From contig JAUSJX010000022.1 of NCBI GenBank assembly GCA_030647435.1, forward strand, positions 62,001-126,000: DNA of 64,000 nucleotides. The letters run 5' to 3'. Numbering within the stretch: position 1 is the stretch's first letter; every line of letters begins with the position of its first letter. A model generated the notes under the pieces. The model searched no databases, was not told the origin of the DNA, and saw only the letters and a program-made list of their open reading frames with translations. The translations under genes were made by a program, and so were the position numbers. Shown here in pieces: positions 42,951 to 54,898 of the stretch. This DNA is from Candidatus Rokuibacteriota bacterium (GTDB lineage: Bacteria; Methylomirabilota; Methylomirabilia; Rokubacteriales; CSP1-6).

Positions 42951-42956
42951 AGGGGC

Positions 42957-43988
42957 ATGGCGGAGCAAGTGATGGCGGTGCAGAAGTTTGTGAGCCGGGG
43001 CGGCATCCGGGTCTACGGGATGCCCGTCGAGACCTTCCCGGGCCACGTCAACAACATCTACCTGATCGTCGACGGCGACACGCCGACCCTCGTGGACGTC
43101 GGCTCCGGCACCGAGGACTCGGTCAAGGGGCTCCACCAGCGCTTCGACGAGATGCGCGAGCGCTTCGGCGAGCGCGTCTCGCTCGACGACGTCCGCCACG
43201 TCGTCATCACCCACGCCCACATCGACCACTTCGGCTGGGTCGGCCACTTCACCCGCGAGACCGGGGCCCGTGTCTGGGTCCACGAGCTGGATGCGCGGGT
43301 ACTGAGCCGCTTCGAGGAGCGGATGGTGCTGGCCTCGAAGGACATGCGGGTCTTCCTCGAGCGGGCCGGGGTCAAGCCGGAGCTCCGGGACGAGCTCGAG
43401 ACCATGTACCGGTTCTCGAAGGCCTTCTTCAAGTCCGTCACGATCGACGGCGTGGTCAAGGACGGCCAGCGCATCATCAACGGCTACCGGGTCCACCACA
43501 CGCCCGGCCACTGTCCCGGGCAGATCTGCCTCGAGGTGGACGATCTTCTCTTCACGGCCGATCACGTGCTCTCGCGCATCACGCCCCACCAGTCGCCGGC
43601 CTCCATCACGCCGTTCTGCGGGCTCGAGCTGTACCTCCAGTCCCTCGACAAGGTGCGCCGGCTGGGCGGGATCAGCCTGGCGCTGCCCGGGCACGAGGCG
43701 CCGATCGAGGACATGCCGGCACGCATCGGCGTCATCGCGGCCCACCACGAGCGCCGGCTCGCCCAGGTGCTCGAGTTCTGTCGTGACCCGATGACGCTGG
43801 TGGAGGTCTCCCAGCGTCTCTTCGGGCCGAGGGCGGGCTACACGCGGCTCCTGGCGCTCGAGGAGGCGGGGGCGCACGTCGAGTACCTCTTCCAGCGCGG
43901 CGAGCTCGGCATCGCCAACCTGAGCGAGGTCAGCGAGCAGGCCAATCCCGTCATCCAGTACGAGACCCGACGAGGATCCGCCGCATGA
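42957..43988 (+). CDS. Metallo-beta-lactamase-fold hydrolase
   Basis: A 343-aa MBL-fold enzyme. The metal motif is H86-x-H88-x-D90-H91 (THAHIDHFG), with later ligands in HHTPGHCPGQ, TADH and LPGHEAP. The C-terminal 70 residues form a winged-helix-like tail, as in LACTB2-like hydrolases. Substrate is unknown. The frame is open upstream to 42927, but ATG 42957 matches the -10 spacing. It overlaps the M24 peptidase gene by four bases, so the two probably act together. Confidence 0.85.
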   Translation: MAEQVMAVQKFVSRGGIRVYGMPVETFPGHVNNIYLIVDGDTPTLVDVGSGTEDSVKGLHQRFDEMRERFGERVSLDDVRHVVITHAHIDHFGWVGHFTRETGARVWVHELDARVLSRFEERMVLASKDMRVFLERAGVKPELRDELETMYRFSKAFFKSVTIDGVVKDGQRIINGYRVHHTPGHCPGQICLEVDDLLFTADHVLSRITPHQSPASITPFCGLELYLQSLDKVRRLGGISLALPGHEAPIEDMPARIGVIAAHHERRLAQVLEFCRDPMTLVEVSQRLFGPRAGYTRLLALEEAGAHVEYLFQRGELGIANLSEVSEQANPVIQYETRRGSAA

Positions 43989-45106
43989 CTGCGTCGCTGA
44001 TCATCGCCGCCAGCGAGGGAGACTCGAATCTCTACTACGCCTGCCGGTTCATGGCTCCCGACCCCTTCGTCTTCCTCGAGGCCGGCGGCAGGAAGATCCT
44101 GCTCATGTCCGACCTCGAGGTAGACCGCGCGCGCCAGCAGGCCCGCGTCGACGAGGTGCTGTCGCTCTCCGAGTGGGAAGCCAAGGCCAAGCAGCGCTGG
44201 GCCCAGCCGAAGCTCACCGACACCGTCAGCCTGCTTCTCGAGGACTATGGCGTCGCGACCGTCGAGGTGCCCGCCGACTTCCCGCTCGAAGCTGCCGACC
44301 GGCTGCGCGAGCGCGGGGTCACGGTGCAGGTGAGGCCGCACCCGTTCTTTCCGGAGCGCGTCGTCAAGTCGGCCGAGGAGGTGGCGGCCATCGAGCTGGC
44401 CCAGCGGCATACGGAGACCGCGCTCGCGGCGGCGCTCGCCGTGCTCAGGCAGAGCGTGATCCGCGGTGACGAGGTGGTCTGGAAGGGCCGGGCGCTGACC
44501 TCCGAGGACCTGAAGAAGGTCGTCAACGTGTCGCTGATGGAGAACGACTGCATCGCCCAGCACACCATCATCGCCTGCGGCGAGCAGGGCGTGGACCCGC
44601 ACAACCAGGGCTCGGGCCCCATCCGCCCCAACCAGGGCATCATCTTCGACATTTTTCCGCGCTCCTCGACCTCCCACTATTTCGCCGACATGACGCGCAC
44701 GGTGGTCAAGGGCAAGGCGCCCGACGAGCTTTGCCGGATCTATGACGCCGTCCTGGCGGCCCAGCTGCGCGGGATCGAGCTGGTCAAGGACGGGGCCTCG
44801 GGCGGGGCGGTCCACGCAGAAGTTGCACGCACGATGGAGGCCCGCGGCTATGCGACTGGCGTCGTGGACGGGCGCAACCAGGGGTTCTTCCACGGGACGG
44901 GCCACGGCGTCGGCCTCGACATACACGAGCTGCCCCGCATCAGCCGGCTCGACTACGAGCTCAAGGCGGGGCAGGTGGTGACCGTCGAGCCCGGCCTCTA
45001 CTACCCGAAACGGGGGGCCGCGCGCATCGAGGACATGGTTCTCGTGGAGCCCGGGGGCTGTCGCAACCTCACGCGGTCGCCCAAGATGGAGCTGCTCGAG
45101 CTATAG
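43985..45106 (+). CDS. M24-family (Xaa-Pro-type) metallopeptidase
   Basis: A 373-aa creatinase-fold protein. The dinuclear metal ligands are all in place: D222 (FDIFP), D235 (FADMTRT), H307 (HGTGHGVG), E335 (TVEPG) and E349 (RIEDM). The N-terminal creatinase-like domain covers about 1-130. It is probably an aminopeptidase P or prolidase-like enzyme, though family members include non-peptidases. It is coupled to the MBL-fold gene. Confidence 0.88.
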   Translation: MTASLIIAASEGDSNLYYACRFMAPDPFVFLEAGGRKILLMSDLEVDRARQQARVDEVLSLSEWEAKAKQRWAQPKLTDTVSLLLEDYGVATVEVPADFPLEAADRLRERGVTVQVRPHPFFPERVVKSAEEVAAIELAQRHTETALAAALAVLRQSVIRGDEVVWKGRALTSEDLKKVVNVSLMENDCIAQHTIIACGEQGVDPHNQGSGPIRPNQGIIFDIFPRSSTSHYFADMTRTVVKGKAPDELCRIYDAVLAAQLRGIELVKDGASGGAVHAEVARTMEARGYATGVVDGRNQGFFHGTGHGVGLDIHELPRISRLDYELKAGQVVTVEPGLYYPKRGAARIEDMVLVEPGGCRNLTRSPKMELLEL

Positions 45107-45160
45107 GCCACGGGCCGTGGCGCGGCGCGGCGAACTCCGGCGGTCGGACTGGAGAGAACC

Positions 45161-45189
45161 TTGCCTATCCGAGGGGTTTTGGGTAGCAT
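45161..45189 (+). promoter_or_regulatory. Promoter of korAB
   Basis: TTGCCT (45161-45166), 17 bases, TAGCAT (45184-45189). The predicted start is near 45196 with a leader of about 94 bases. Confidence 0.6.
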
Positions 45190-45289
45190 AAAGCCGTAGC
45201 GGCTCTCGCCTGGAGGGGGTTCCCAGCGACGATGCGTTCGGGGCCGCTCTGCGCCGACGACGGCAGTCACTGAGAGGACGACCGAGACC

Positions 45290-47178
<1,889 letters not shown>

Positions 47179-47182
<4 letters not shown>

Positions 47183-48210
47183 GCACGGTCACGGGCACGC
47201 CCGGAGCGGCGCCGAAGTACACCAAGAAGGACTTCGAGTCCGACCAGGACGTGCGCTGGTGCCCCGGCTGCGGGGACTACGCCATCCTGAGCGCGATGCA
47301 GAAGACGATGCCGGGTCTCGGCATCCCGAAGGAGGACATCGTGTTCATCTCAGGGATCGGCTGCTCAAGCCGCTTCCCGTACTACATGGACACGTACGGC
47401 TTTCACACGATCCACGGGCGGGCGCCGGCCATCGCCACCGGGCTCAAGCTGGCGAGGCCGGAGCTCAAGGTCTTCGTGATCACGGGCGACGGCGACGGCC
47501 TCTCGATCGGCGGCAACCATCTGCTGCACGTGCTGCGGCGGAATGTGGACGTCACGATCCTGCTCTTCAACAACAAGATCTACGGCCTCACCAAGGGCCA
47601 GTACTCGCCGACGAGCGAGCTGGGCAAGGTGACCAAGTCCACGCCCATGGGCTCGGCCGACCGTCCCGTCAGCCCATGCGCCTTCGCCCTGGCGGCCGGC
47701 GCCACCTTCGTCGCCCGCACCGTGGACCGGAGCATCGCGCACATGGAGGAGACGTTCAGACGCGCCGCCCAGCACAAGGGCGCGGCCTTCGTCGAGATCC
47801 TCCAGAACTGCAACGTCTACAACGACCTCGCGTGGAACGTGCTCTACGACAAGGACTCCAAGGCCCTCTACGAGTGCAGGCTCGAGCACGGCAAGCCCAT
47901 CACGTTCGGACCGGCAGACGACCGGCGCGGCCTCGTGCTGGAAGGCCTCAAGCCCAAGGTTGTCAAGGTCAAGGACGTGGCGGAGGGCACGCTCTGGGTC
48001 CACGACGCGACCGACCGTGCCACCGCCATGCTGCTCGCCCAGCTGTGGGCGCCCGAATACCCCGTCCCCGTGGGCGTGCTCCTGAATCTCGAGGGCGAGG
48101 CCACGTACGAAGAGATCGTGATTCAGCAGGAGCAGAAGGCCATATCGGAGCGCGGCCCGGGCGATGTCGCGAAGCTCTTGGTCTCGGGCGAGACCTGGAA
48201 AATAGGTTAA
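47179..48210 (+). CDS. korB: 2-oxoacid:acceptor oxidoreductase, beta subunit
   Basis: A 343-aa thiamin-diphosphate subunit. The cluster and cofactor motifs are VRWCPGCGDYAIL, GIGCSSRFPYY and GDGDGLSIGGNHL followed by NNKIYGLTKGQYSPTS. No separate ferredoxin-like delta subunit is nearby, so a free ferredoxin must accept electrons. Repeat copy B begins four bases after its stop. Confidence 0.95.
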
Positions 48211-48213
48211 CGC

Positions 48214-48336
48214 GGGCCGCCGATAAGGGGCCAGCTGCTTCGTTGGCGCCCTCGGCCGCACGCTCAACGTACGGGAGTACGCCTCGCGTGCGGCCCTTCG
48301 GGCGCCGCCTCGCATCTGACCCCTTCTCGCCGCCCC
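48214..48336. repeat. Hairpin repeat element, copy B
   Basis: Outer arms 48214-48239 and 48311-48336 pair imperfectly (AAGGGG with CCCCTT). An inner stem pairs GGCGCCC (48245-48251) with GGGCGCC (48300-48306), and CGTAC-GGGA-GTACG forms a GNRA-type apex. It is the same family as copy A at 14.7 kb, in opposite orientation, and again lies just after a stop codon. Confidence 0.85.
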
Positions 48337-48360
48337 GTACGCAGTAGCCCAGAGGACACC

Positions 48361-49806
48361 ATGGCGCTGAGTCCCGCTGTTCTTCGTGAGCTTGAGGGGA
48401 TTCTTGGGGCCGGGGGGGTGGTGTCGACCCCGGAAGGGCGCATGGCGTACGAGTGCGACATGCATACGTTCTACAAGGGCGCGCCCGACGTGGTGGTGCT
48501 GCCTGAGACGACGGCGCAGGTCGCCCTGCTGGTGCGCCTCTGCCGGCGCGAGCACGTCGCCCTGGTACCGCGGGGCTCGGGCACGGGGCTGATCGGCGGC
48601 GCCATGGCGCCCCATGGCGGTGTCATGGTCTCGCTGACGCGGATGAACCGGATCCTCGAGCTGGATTTCGCCAACCGCTGCGCGACCGTCCAGCCCGGGC
48701 TCATCAACCTGTGGCTGTCCCAGGCCACCCGAGACGCCGGCTACTACTTCGCCCCGGATCCCTCCAGCCAGATGGTCTCCTCCATCGGCGGCAACGCTTC
48801 GACCAACGCGGGCGGCCCGCACTGCCTCAAGTACGGCATCACGGTCAATCACGTGCTGGGGCTCGAGGTCGTCACGGGGGCGGGGGAGATCCTGTCGGTG
48901 GGCGGCAAAGCGCACGACCACCCGGGCTACGACCTCACGGGCGCGCTCGTGGGCGGCGAAGGGACGCTCGGACTGCTGACGGCGATCACCGTGCGGCTCC
49001 TCCACGTGCCCGCCGGCGTCCGGACCCTGCTCGCGTCCTTCTCCGCAATCGACGACGCCTCGGAGGCGGTCTCGGCCATCGTGGCGGCGGGCATCATCCC
49101 GGCGGCGCTCGAGATGATCGACGAGACCTTCGTCCGCGCCATCAACGAGGGCGTCGGCGCGGGCTATCCCAAGGGCGCGGGCGCCGTGCTGCTGATCGAG
49201 CTCGACGGCCCCGCGGCGGAAATCGAGGCCCAGGCGGGGCGCATCGTGCAGATCTGCCGGGACCACGCCGCTCTCGAGATCCGGGTCGCCCAGGACGAGG
49301 CCGAGCGGGCGCTGCTCTGGAAGGGGCGCAAGGAGGCCGCCGGCGTGGTCGGCCGCATGTCGCCCGCCTGGATCCTGCAGGACGCCGTGGTGCCGCGCTC
49401 GCGGCTGCCGGAGATCATGCGGGAGGTGCAGGCCATCGGCGCGCGGCACCGACTCGTCATCGCCAACGTCTTCCACGCGGGCGACGGCAACCTCCACCCG
49501 ATGATCCTCTACAACGACCTCGAGCCCGGCGAGCTCGAGCGGGCCATCCTGGCCAACGACGAGCTGCTGCGCGCGTGCCTCACCATGGGCGGCAGCGTCA
49601 CCGGCGAGCACGGCGTCGGACTCGACAAGGCCTCGAGCATGCCGCTCCAGTTCGGCGACGCCGATCTGAACTTCATGGCGCGCTTCAGGCGCGTTTTCGA
49701 TCCCGACGGGATCATGAACCCCGGCAAGCTCTTGCCCTCGCACCCGGCCTGCGGCGAAGGCTTCAGGCCGTCCGTCCCCCGGCTTCCGGCCGGCGCCTGG
49801 GTCTGA
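48361..49806 (+). CDS. glcD: FAD-linked glycolate/lactate oxidase subunit (GlcD type)
   Basis: A 481-aa FAD-binding oxidase. The FAD motif is VPRGSGTGLIGGAMA, then NASTNAGGPHCLKYG and GEGTLGLLTAITVRL. The C-terminal FVRAINEG and GEHGVGLDK regions match GlcD and D-lactate dehydrogenases. It should oxidise glycolate or D-lactate with GlcE and GlcF as partners. The last 20 residues are Pro-rich and outside the family core. AGAGGA precedes the ATG. Confidence 0.92.
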   Translation: MALSPAVLRELEGILGAGGVVSTPEGRMAYECDMHTFYKGAPDVVVLPETTAQVALLVRLCRREHVALVPRGSGTGLIGGAMAPHGGVMVSLTRMNRILELDFANRCATVQPGLINLWLSQATRDAGYYFAPDPSSQMVSSIGGNASTNAGGPHCLKYGITVNHVLGLEVVTGAGEILSVGGKAHDHPGYDLTGALVGGEGTLGLLTAITVRLLHVPAGVRTLLASFSAIDDASEAVSAIVAAGIIPAALEMIDETFVRAINEGVGAGYPKGAGAVLLIELDGPAAEIEAQAGRIVQICRDHAALEIRVAQDEAERALLWKGRKEAAGVVGRMSPAWILQDAVVPRSRLPEIMREVQAIGARHRLVIANVFHAGDGNLHPMILYNDLEPGELERAILANDELLRACLTMGGSVTGEHGVGLDKASSMPLQFGDADLNFMARFRRVFDPDGIMNPGKLLPSHPACGEGFRPSVPRLPAGAWV

Positions 49807-49808
49807 GC

Positions 49809-51119
49809 GTGGCCGTCTCGGCTCCGGCGCTCGGGGACGCGTTCGCCGCCATCGTCGGCGGCGAGCATCTCACCACGGCCCCATCGCAGCTCGCGGCCGC
49901 GGCGGTCGAGGGAGTGCCCCCGCGCTGGCTCGCCCGACCGGGTTCCCTTGACGAGGTCGGCAGGGTGATGTCCCTCGCATCCGTCGAGGGGCTGGCGGTC
50001 GCCCCACGGGGCAGCGGCTCGGCGCTCGATCTCGGAGCGCCACCGGCCCGGCTGGACGTGATTCTTGACCTCTCGCGCCTCACGGGTGTTCTCGAGTATG
50101 TCCCCGCCGATATGGTGGCGACGGTGCAGGCGGGCGTCACGCTCGATCTGCTGGCCCGCGAGCTGTGCAAGCACGGGCAGATGCTGGCGCTGGACCCCTA
50201 CGGCGGTGGCTCGCGCAGCGTGGGCGGCGTGCTCGCGACGAATGCCAGCGGCCAGCGGCGCTTCCGCTACGGCACGGGGCGGGACCTCCTGCTCGGAGCC
50301 CGCTTCGTTCAGGCGGACGGCACCGTGACATGGGGCGGCTCCAAGGTCGTCAAGTCGGTGACCGGCTACGACATCCCGAAGCTTTTGACCGGCTCGCTCG
50401 GCACCCTCGGCGTCATCGTCGAGGCGACGCTCAGGCTCCATCCCGTTCAACCCGCCTCCGGATCATGGCTCTTCTCCTTCACCTCGCGCGAGGCCGCGGG
50501 CTCGCTCGCCGCCGCCGTCCTCGCCTCCAGCCTCGAGCCCGAGCGCCTGGCGTGGCTCAATGCCGGGGCGCTCGAGCGCGTCGGGAGCGAGAGGGCCGAA
50601 GCGGCGCTGGCCGTGTCGGTCGCGACGGTGGCCGAGGCGGTGACGTCTCAGGGCGCCCTACTCGGCTCGATGGCGTCGCGACTCGGCGCGCGAGTCTCGG
50701 CGCTCGACGAGGGCTTCTGGACCCGGGTGGGCGGCGGGCTCGCGAGCTCCACCGTGGTGAAGCTCGCGAGTGAGATCCGCCGCCTGCCGTTCTGGGCCGG
50801 TGAGGTGGAGCGAGTGATATCCCGCCACGGCCTGACGGTGTCGCTCGTGGGCGAGGCGGGCAATGGGATTCTTCGCGCCGCAGTCGAGGGGAGTGTCTCC
50901 CCGGACACGTGGGCGAGGGAGATCGTGGCGCCGCTTCGAGAGGCCCTCGCGGCCGAGGGCGGGAGTCTCGTGGTCGAGCGGGCGCCCCTCGACCTGAAGC
51001 GCGCCGCCGACGTCTGGGGACCGGTCCCGGAAACGGCGCTCGCCGTGATGAGGCGGCTCAAGACGGAGTTCGACCCGCGCGGGGTGCTGAACCCTGGGCG
51101 CTTCGTAGGCGGCCTATGA
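49809..51119 (+). CDS. glcE: FAD-binding glycolate oxidase subunit (GlcE type)
   Basis: A 436-aa protein with one FAD-binding PCMH-like domain (APRGSGSALDLG, GGVLATNASGQRRFRYG, GSLGTLGVIVEATLRL) and a C-terminal cap. It is the usual second flavin subunit of glycolate oxidase. It starts at GTG three bases after glcD and overlaps glcF by four bases. Upstream in-frame codons are shadow of glcD. Confidence 0.92.
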   Translation: MAVSAPALGDAFAAIVGGEHLTTAPSQLAAAAVEGVPPRWLARPGSLDEVGRVMSLASVEGLAVAPRGSGSALDLGAPPARLDVILDLSRLTGVLEYVPADMVATVQAGVTLDLLARELCKHGQMLALDPYGGGSRSVGGVLATNASGQRRFRYGTGRDLLLGARFVQADGTVTWGGSKVVKSVTGYDIPKLLTGSLGTLGVIVEATLRLHPVQPASGSWLFSFTSREAAGSLAAAVLASSLEPERLAWLNAGALERVGSERAEAALAVSVATVAEAVTSQGALLGSMASRLGARVSALDEGFWTRVGGGLASSTVVKLASEIRRLPFWAGEVERVISRHGLTVSLVGEAGNGILRAAVEGSVSPDTWAREIVAPLREALAAEGGSLVVERAPLDLKRAADVWGPVPETALAVMRRLKTEFDPRGVLNPGRFVGGL

Positions 51120-52396
51120 GCACGGTGACGGCCGGTGCCGGCGCCGGCGCATTTGACACCACCGACGCGCCGTCCATGGAGGGGTTGAGAGCCTGCGTTC
51201 ACTGCGGCATCTGCCTTCCGCAGTGCCCGACCTACCGCGTTCTCGGTCAGGAGATGGACTCCCCGCGCGGCCGCATCTACCTCATGCGCGCGGCGGCCGA
51301 AGGCCGCATCGGGCTCACGCCGGTCCTGGCGCGCCACCTCGACCTCTGCCTCGGCTGTCGCGGCTGCGAGACGGCCTGTCCCTCCGGAGTCCCATTCGGG
51401 CAGCTCCTTGAGGCGACCCGCGGTCAGCTGGAGCGGCAGGGCATCCGCGCGCCTGAGAGCGACCACGCGACCAGGCGCTGGGCGCTCGAGACCTTTCCGT
51501 ACCCGGCCCGGCTGGCGCCGCTTCTCTGGGGGCTCCGCTTCTACCAGGCTTCGGGGCTCCAGGGCCTCGTGCGCGGGTCGGGTGTGCTGTCGCCGTGGAA
51601 AAGACTCAAATCCATGGAGGCGCTGCTGCCCGCGATGTCGTCGGCCGCCCCGCTTCCCGAGTACATTCCCGCGCGCGGCAAGCCCCGGGGGCGCGCGGGG
51701 CTTCTGACCGGCTGCGTCCAGCGCTTCTTCTATTCGGACGTCAATGCGCGGACCGCGGGGCTGCTCTCGGCCGCCGGATGGGATGTGGTCGTGCCGCGGG
51801 CCCAGGGCTGCTGCGGGGCGCTCCACCTCCACGCGGGAAGACTCGACGAGTTCCGTGGAATGGCCTCGCGCATCATGGCTGTCTTCGGCGAGGTCGTGGA
51901 CGTGGTGGTGACCAATGCGGCCGGCTGCGGCTCGGCGCTCAAGGAGTACGGTCACTGGCTTCCGGATGAGGGTGGGCCGGCCTTCGCGGCGAAGGTCAAG
52001 GACATCTGCGAAGTGCTGGTCGAGTCGGATCTTCCTCTCGGGGAGATCAAGGAGACCGTCGCCTACCACGACGCCTGCCACCTGGTGCACGGCCAGAAGG
52101 TGCGCGCCCAGCCGCGCGAGCTCCTGCGCCGGATACCCGGGCTGACCGTGGTGGACATCAAGGATTCCGACCTGTGCTGCGGCAGCGCCGGGATCTACAA
52201 TCTCACCGAGCCCGCCATGGCCGAGAAGCTCGGCCGGATGAAGGTCGAGCGCATACGCGAGACCGGCGCGCGCATGGTGGCGGCGGGCAACCCGGGCTGT
52301 CTCATGCAGATCGCGAAGCAGGCGCGTGAGATGGGCTTCGAGCTCGAGGTCGTCCACCCGGTCGATCTCCTGGCGCGCGCGCTGAGGGATGCATGA
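51116..52396 (+). CDS. glcF: Glycolate oxidase iron-sulfur subunit (GlcF type)
   Basis: A 426-aa protein with two 4Fe-4S sets: C27, C30, C33, C37 (CVHCGICLPQCP) and C78, C81, C84, C88 (CLGCRGCETACP). Two CCG-type domains follow (QGCCGALHLHAG and SDLCCGSAGIYNL). It takes electrons from GlcD/E to the quinone pool. It overlaps the cupin gene by four bases. Confidence 0.94.
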   Translation: MSTVTAGAGAGAFDTTDAPSMEGLRACVHCGICLPQCPTYRVLGQEMDSPRGRIYLMRAAAEGRIGLTPVLARHLDLCLGCRGCETACPSGVPFGQLLEATRGQLERQGIRAPESDHATRRWALETFPYPARLAPLLWGLRFYQASGLQGLVRGSGVLSPWKRLKSMEALLPAMSSAAPLPEYIPARGKPRGRAGLLTGCVQRFFYSDVNARTAGLLSAAGWDVVVPRAQGCCGALHLHAGRLDEFRGMASRIMAVFGEVVDVVVTNAAGCGSALKEYGHWLPDEGGPAFAAKVKDICEVLVESDLPLGEIKETVAYHDACHLVHGQKVRAQPRELLRRIPGLTVVDIKDSDLCCGSAGIYNLTEPAMAEKLGRMKVERIRETGARMVAAGNPGCLMQIAKQAREMGFELEVVHPVDLLARALRDA

Positions 52397-52746
52397 AGAT
52401 CAGGATCGAAGACCACGTCAAATTCGATGGCGCCAAGATGGCCAAGCTCGCGTTGGCGACGACGGCACGCGCGCAGCTCGACCTCTACTGCGTGGCGCCC
52501 GGCCAGTACCAGAAGCCCCACACCCACGCCGACCAGGACAAGATCTACTACGTGCTCGAGGGCGCCGGGCGTTTCTCTCTCGGCGGCAAGGAGGAGCGCG
52601 TGGCAGCCGGCGAGGCGCTCGTCGCGGCCGCCGGAGTCGAGCACGGGCTCTTCAACGACGGCGCCGATCCGCTGCTGGTCCTGGTGGTCGTGACGCCGCC
52701 GCCTCCCCACGGGACGGCGTCTCATGAATCGGGAGCCAAGTCGTGA
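52393..52746 (+). CDS. Single-domain cupin protein
   Basis: A 117-aa cupin. Metal ligands are H43 and H45 (KPHTHADQDKIYYVLEG) with H84 (AGVEHGLFN). Its place inside the glc-lut operon with four-base overlaps on both sides suggests a metal-binding or sensing helper for this pathway. No specific activity can be assigned. Confidence 0.85.
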   Translation: MKIRIEDHVKFDGAKMAKLALATTARAQLDLYCVAPGQYQKPHTHADQDKIYYVLEGAGRFSLGGKEERVAAGEALVAAAGVEHGLFNDGADPLLVLVVVTPPPPHGTASHESGAKS

Positions 52747-53471
52747 GGGCCTCGATCATGATTACCTGTCTCGGCGACATGTTCTTCCCCGAGGTGGGAG
52801 TGGCCATGGTCACGCTCCTGCGGCGCCTGGGCGTGACCGTGGAGTTCCCCCAGGGACAGACCTGCTGCGGGATGCCGCTCTTCAACTCGGGCTATCACCA
52901 CGACGCGGCGGTCGTGGCGGCGCGGACGGTCGGGCTCTTCGCGGGCGCGGAGCACGTGGTCGTGCCCTCCGGCTCCTGCGCCTGGATGGTCAAGACCGAG
53001 TACCCGGGGCTCCTCAAGCACGATCCGGCGCTGAAGGCGGCGGCCGAGGCCCTGGCGAAGAAGACCTACGAGCTGTCGCAGTTCCTGGTGGACGTCCTCG
53101 GCGTGACCAACGTCGAGTCCTCGTTCAGGGGCAAGGTCACCTACCACGACTCCTGCCATCTGCTCCGCGGCCTGGGCGAGTCGCGCGCGCCGCGGACGTT
53201 GCTCAAGGGCGTCAAGGGCTGCGAGCTGGTGGAGCTGCCGGGCTCGGACGAGTGCTGCGGATTCGGCGGCTCCTTTTCGGTGAGGCTGCCCGAAGTGTCC
53301 ACTGCGGTCCTCGACAAGAAGCTGGCCAACGCGGAGGGCACGGGCGTCGACTGTCTCGTTGCCTGCGACGCCGGCTGTCTCATGCAGATGGGCGGCGGGC
53401 TCACGCGACGGGGATCGCGCGTGCGCGCGGTGCATCTCGCGCAGGTCCTGGCGCCGGCGGAAGTGCCGTGA
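52743..53471 (+). CDS. lutA: Lactate-utilisation Fe-S protein (LutA type)
   Basis: A 242-aa protein with two CCG domains: GQTCCGMPLFNSGYHH and ECCGFGGSFSVR, plus YHDSCHLLRGLG. LutA with LutB and LutC oxidises L-lactate in Bacillus and others. Here it lies behind a full GlcDEF set. GTG start, overlapping the cupin gene. Confidence 0.93.
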   Translation: MRASIMITCLGDMFFPEVGVAMVTLLRRLGVTVEFPQGQTCCGMPLFNSGYHHDAAVVAARTVGLFAGAEHVVVPSGSCAWMVKTEYPGLLKHDPALKAAAEALAKKTYELSQFLVDVLGVTNVESSFRGKVTYHDSCHLLRGLGESRAPRTLLKGVKGCELVELPGSDECCGFGGSFSVRLPEVSTAVLDKKLANAEGTGVDCLVACDAGCLMQMGGGLTRRGSRVRAVHLAQVLAPAEVP

Positions 53472-54898
53472 GCGACGCGAGCCTCCGGACTCCGTTCCCG
53501 GCGCGGGCGCACGCGGCGCTCGAGGACGCGCACCTGCAGGAGGCGCTCGGCATCGCGACGACCAAGTTCATCGGCCTCCGGAAGGAGGCCTTCGCGGGCT
53601 TCCCGGAGGGCGAGGCGCTCCGCGACAGGGCGCGCGCCATCAAGGAGGGGACGCTCCAGCAGCTGGACCGCCACCTCGAGCGCCTGGCCGACAACATCGA
53701 GCGGCTGGGCGGCCACGTCCACTGGGCGGCGACGGGGGACGAAGCGCGCGATATCGTCCTGCGCCTCTGCCGCGAGAATGGCGTCCGGATGGCCGTCAAG
53801 AGCAAGTCGATGGCGACGGAGGAGATCGAGCTCAACGACGCTCTCGAGGCGGCCGGCGTCAAGCCCATCGAGACCGACCTGGGGGAGTACATCATCCAGC
53901 TCGCCCACGAGAAGCCCTCGCACATCATCGCCCCCGCCATCCACAAGACCAAGGGGCAGGTCGCCGATCTCTTCTCGAAGGAGCTGGGCGGCCGCTTCGA
54001 GGCCGACCCGGAGGTGCTGACCGCCGTTGCCCGGAAGGAGCTCCGGCAGAAGTTCCTCGACGCCGACATGGGCATTACCGGCGCGAACTTCGCCGTGGCG
54101 GAGACCGGGACCATCGTCCTCGTGACCAACGAGGGCAACGGGCGCATGGTCACCTCACTGCCGAGGATCCACGTGGCCGTCATGGGTATGGAGAAGGTCA
54201 TCCCGACCATGACGGATTTGATGGTCTTCCTCGCCATCCTGGCGCGGAGCGCGACGGGGCAGAAGCTCTCCTCCTACACGACGCTCGTGCGCGGCCCGCG
54301 CCAGCCCGGCGAGAGCGAGGGGCCGGAAGAGCTCCACCTGATCCTGATGGACAACGGCCGCACCCGCCAGATCGCGGGGACGCTGCGCGAGGCGCTGTAC
54401 TGCCTGCGCTGCGGCGCGTGTCTCAACGTCTGCCCCGTCTACCGCCAGATCGGCGGTCACGCGTACGGCTACACGTACCCAGGTCCCATCGGCATCCTGC
54501 TGACGGCCATGCTCAAGGGCGCGGCCTCGGTCAAGGACCTCGCCCACGCCTCGTCCCTCTGCGGCGCGTGCAAGGACGTCTGCCCGGTGCGCATCGACAT
54601 CCCGCGGATGCTGGTGGACCTCCGCGAGCAGCTCGACAGGGAGAAGATCGCGTCGTGGCCCGAACGGATGCTCTTCAGGGTGGCTCGGCGGATCATGACG
54701 TCGCCCGCGCTCTTCCGCCTCGGCGCGACACTCGGCCGCATCGCCCAGAGGCCCTTTGTCAGGAACGGCAGGCTCAGGGGGCTTCCGCTCTTCTTCGGAA
54801 AGTGGACGCGCACCCGCGACCTGCCGCCTGTCGCGTCCCGCACCTTCAGCGAGCGCTGGCCAGAGCTCGAAAACTCGAAAGACCTCGAGCGGCCATGA
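53468..54898 (+). CDS. lutB: Lactate-utilisation Fe-S/LUD-domain protein (LutB type)
   Basis: A 476-aa protein. The LUD domain occupies about 60-300 (KSKSMATEEIELNDALE, GANFAVAETGTIVLVTNEGN). Two ferredoxin-type sets follow: C312, C315, C318, C322 and C365, C368, C372. This is the normal LutB make-up. GTG start overlaps lutA and the stop overlaps lutC. Confidence 0.94.
   Translation: MSDASLRTPFPARAHAALEDAHLQEALGIATTKFIGLRKEAFAGFPEGEALRDRARAIKEGTLQQLDRHLERLADNIERLGGHVHWAATGDEARDIVLRLCRENGVRMAVKSKSMATEEIELNDALEAAGVKPIETDLGEYIIQLAHEKPSHIIAPAIHKTKGQVADLFSKELGGRFEADPEVLTAVARKELRQKFLDADMGITGANFAVAETGTIVLVTNEGNGRMVTSLPRIHVAVMGMEKVIPTMTDLMVFLAILARSATGQKLSSYTTLVRGPRQPGESEGPEELHLILMDNGRTRQIAGTLREALYCLRCGACLNVCPVYRQIGGHAYGYTYPGPIGILLTAMLKGAASVKDLAHASSLCGACKDVCPVRIDIPRMLVDLREQLDREKIASWPERMLFRVARRIMTSPALFRLGATLGRIAQRPFVRNGRLRGLPLFFGKWTRTRDLPPVASRTFSERWPELENSKDLERP

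Larger units (their letters stand above)
42631..42956. other. Intergenic region holding a large hairpin element
   Basis: No gene is seen between the LysR gene and the MBL gene. The interval is almost filled by the inverted-repeat element at 42660-42876; the remainder carries the -10 element of the next gene. Confidence 0.6.
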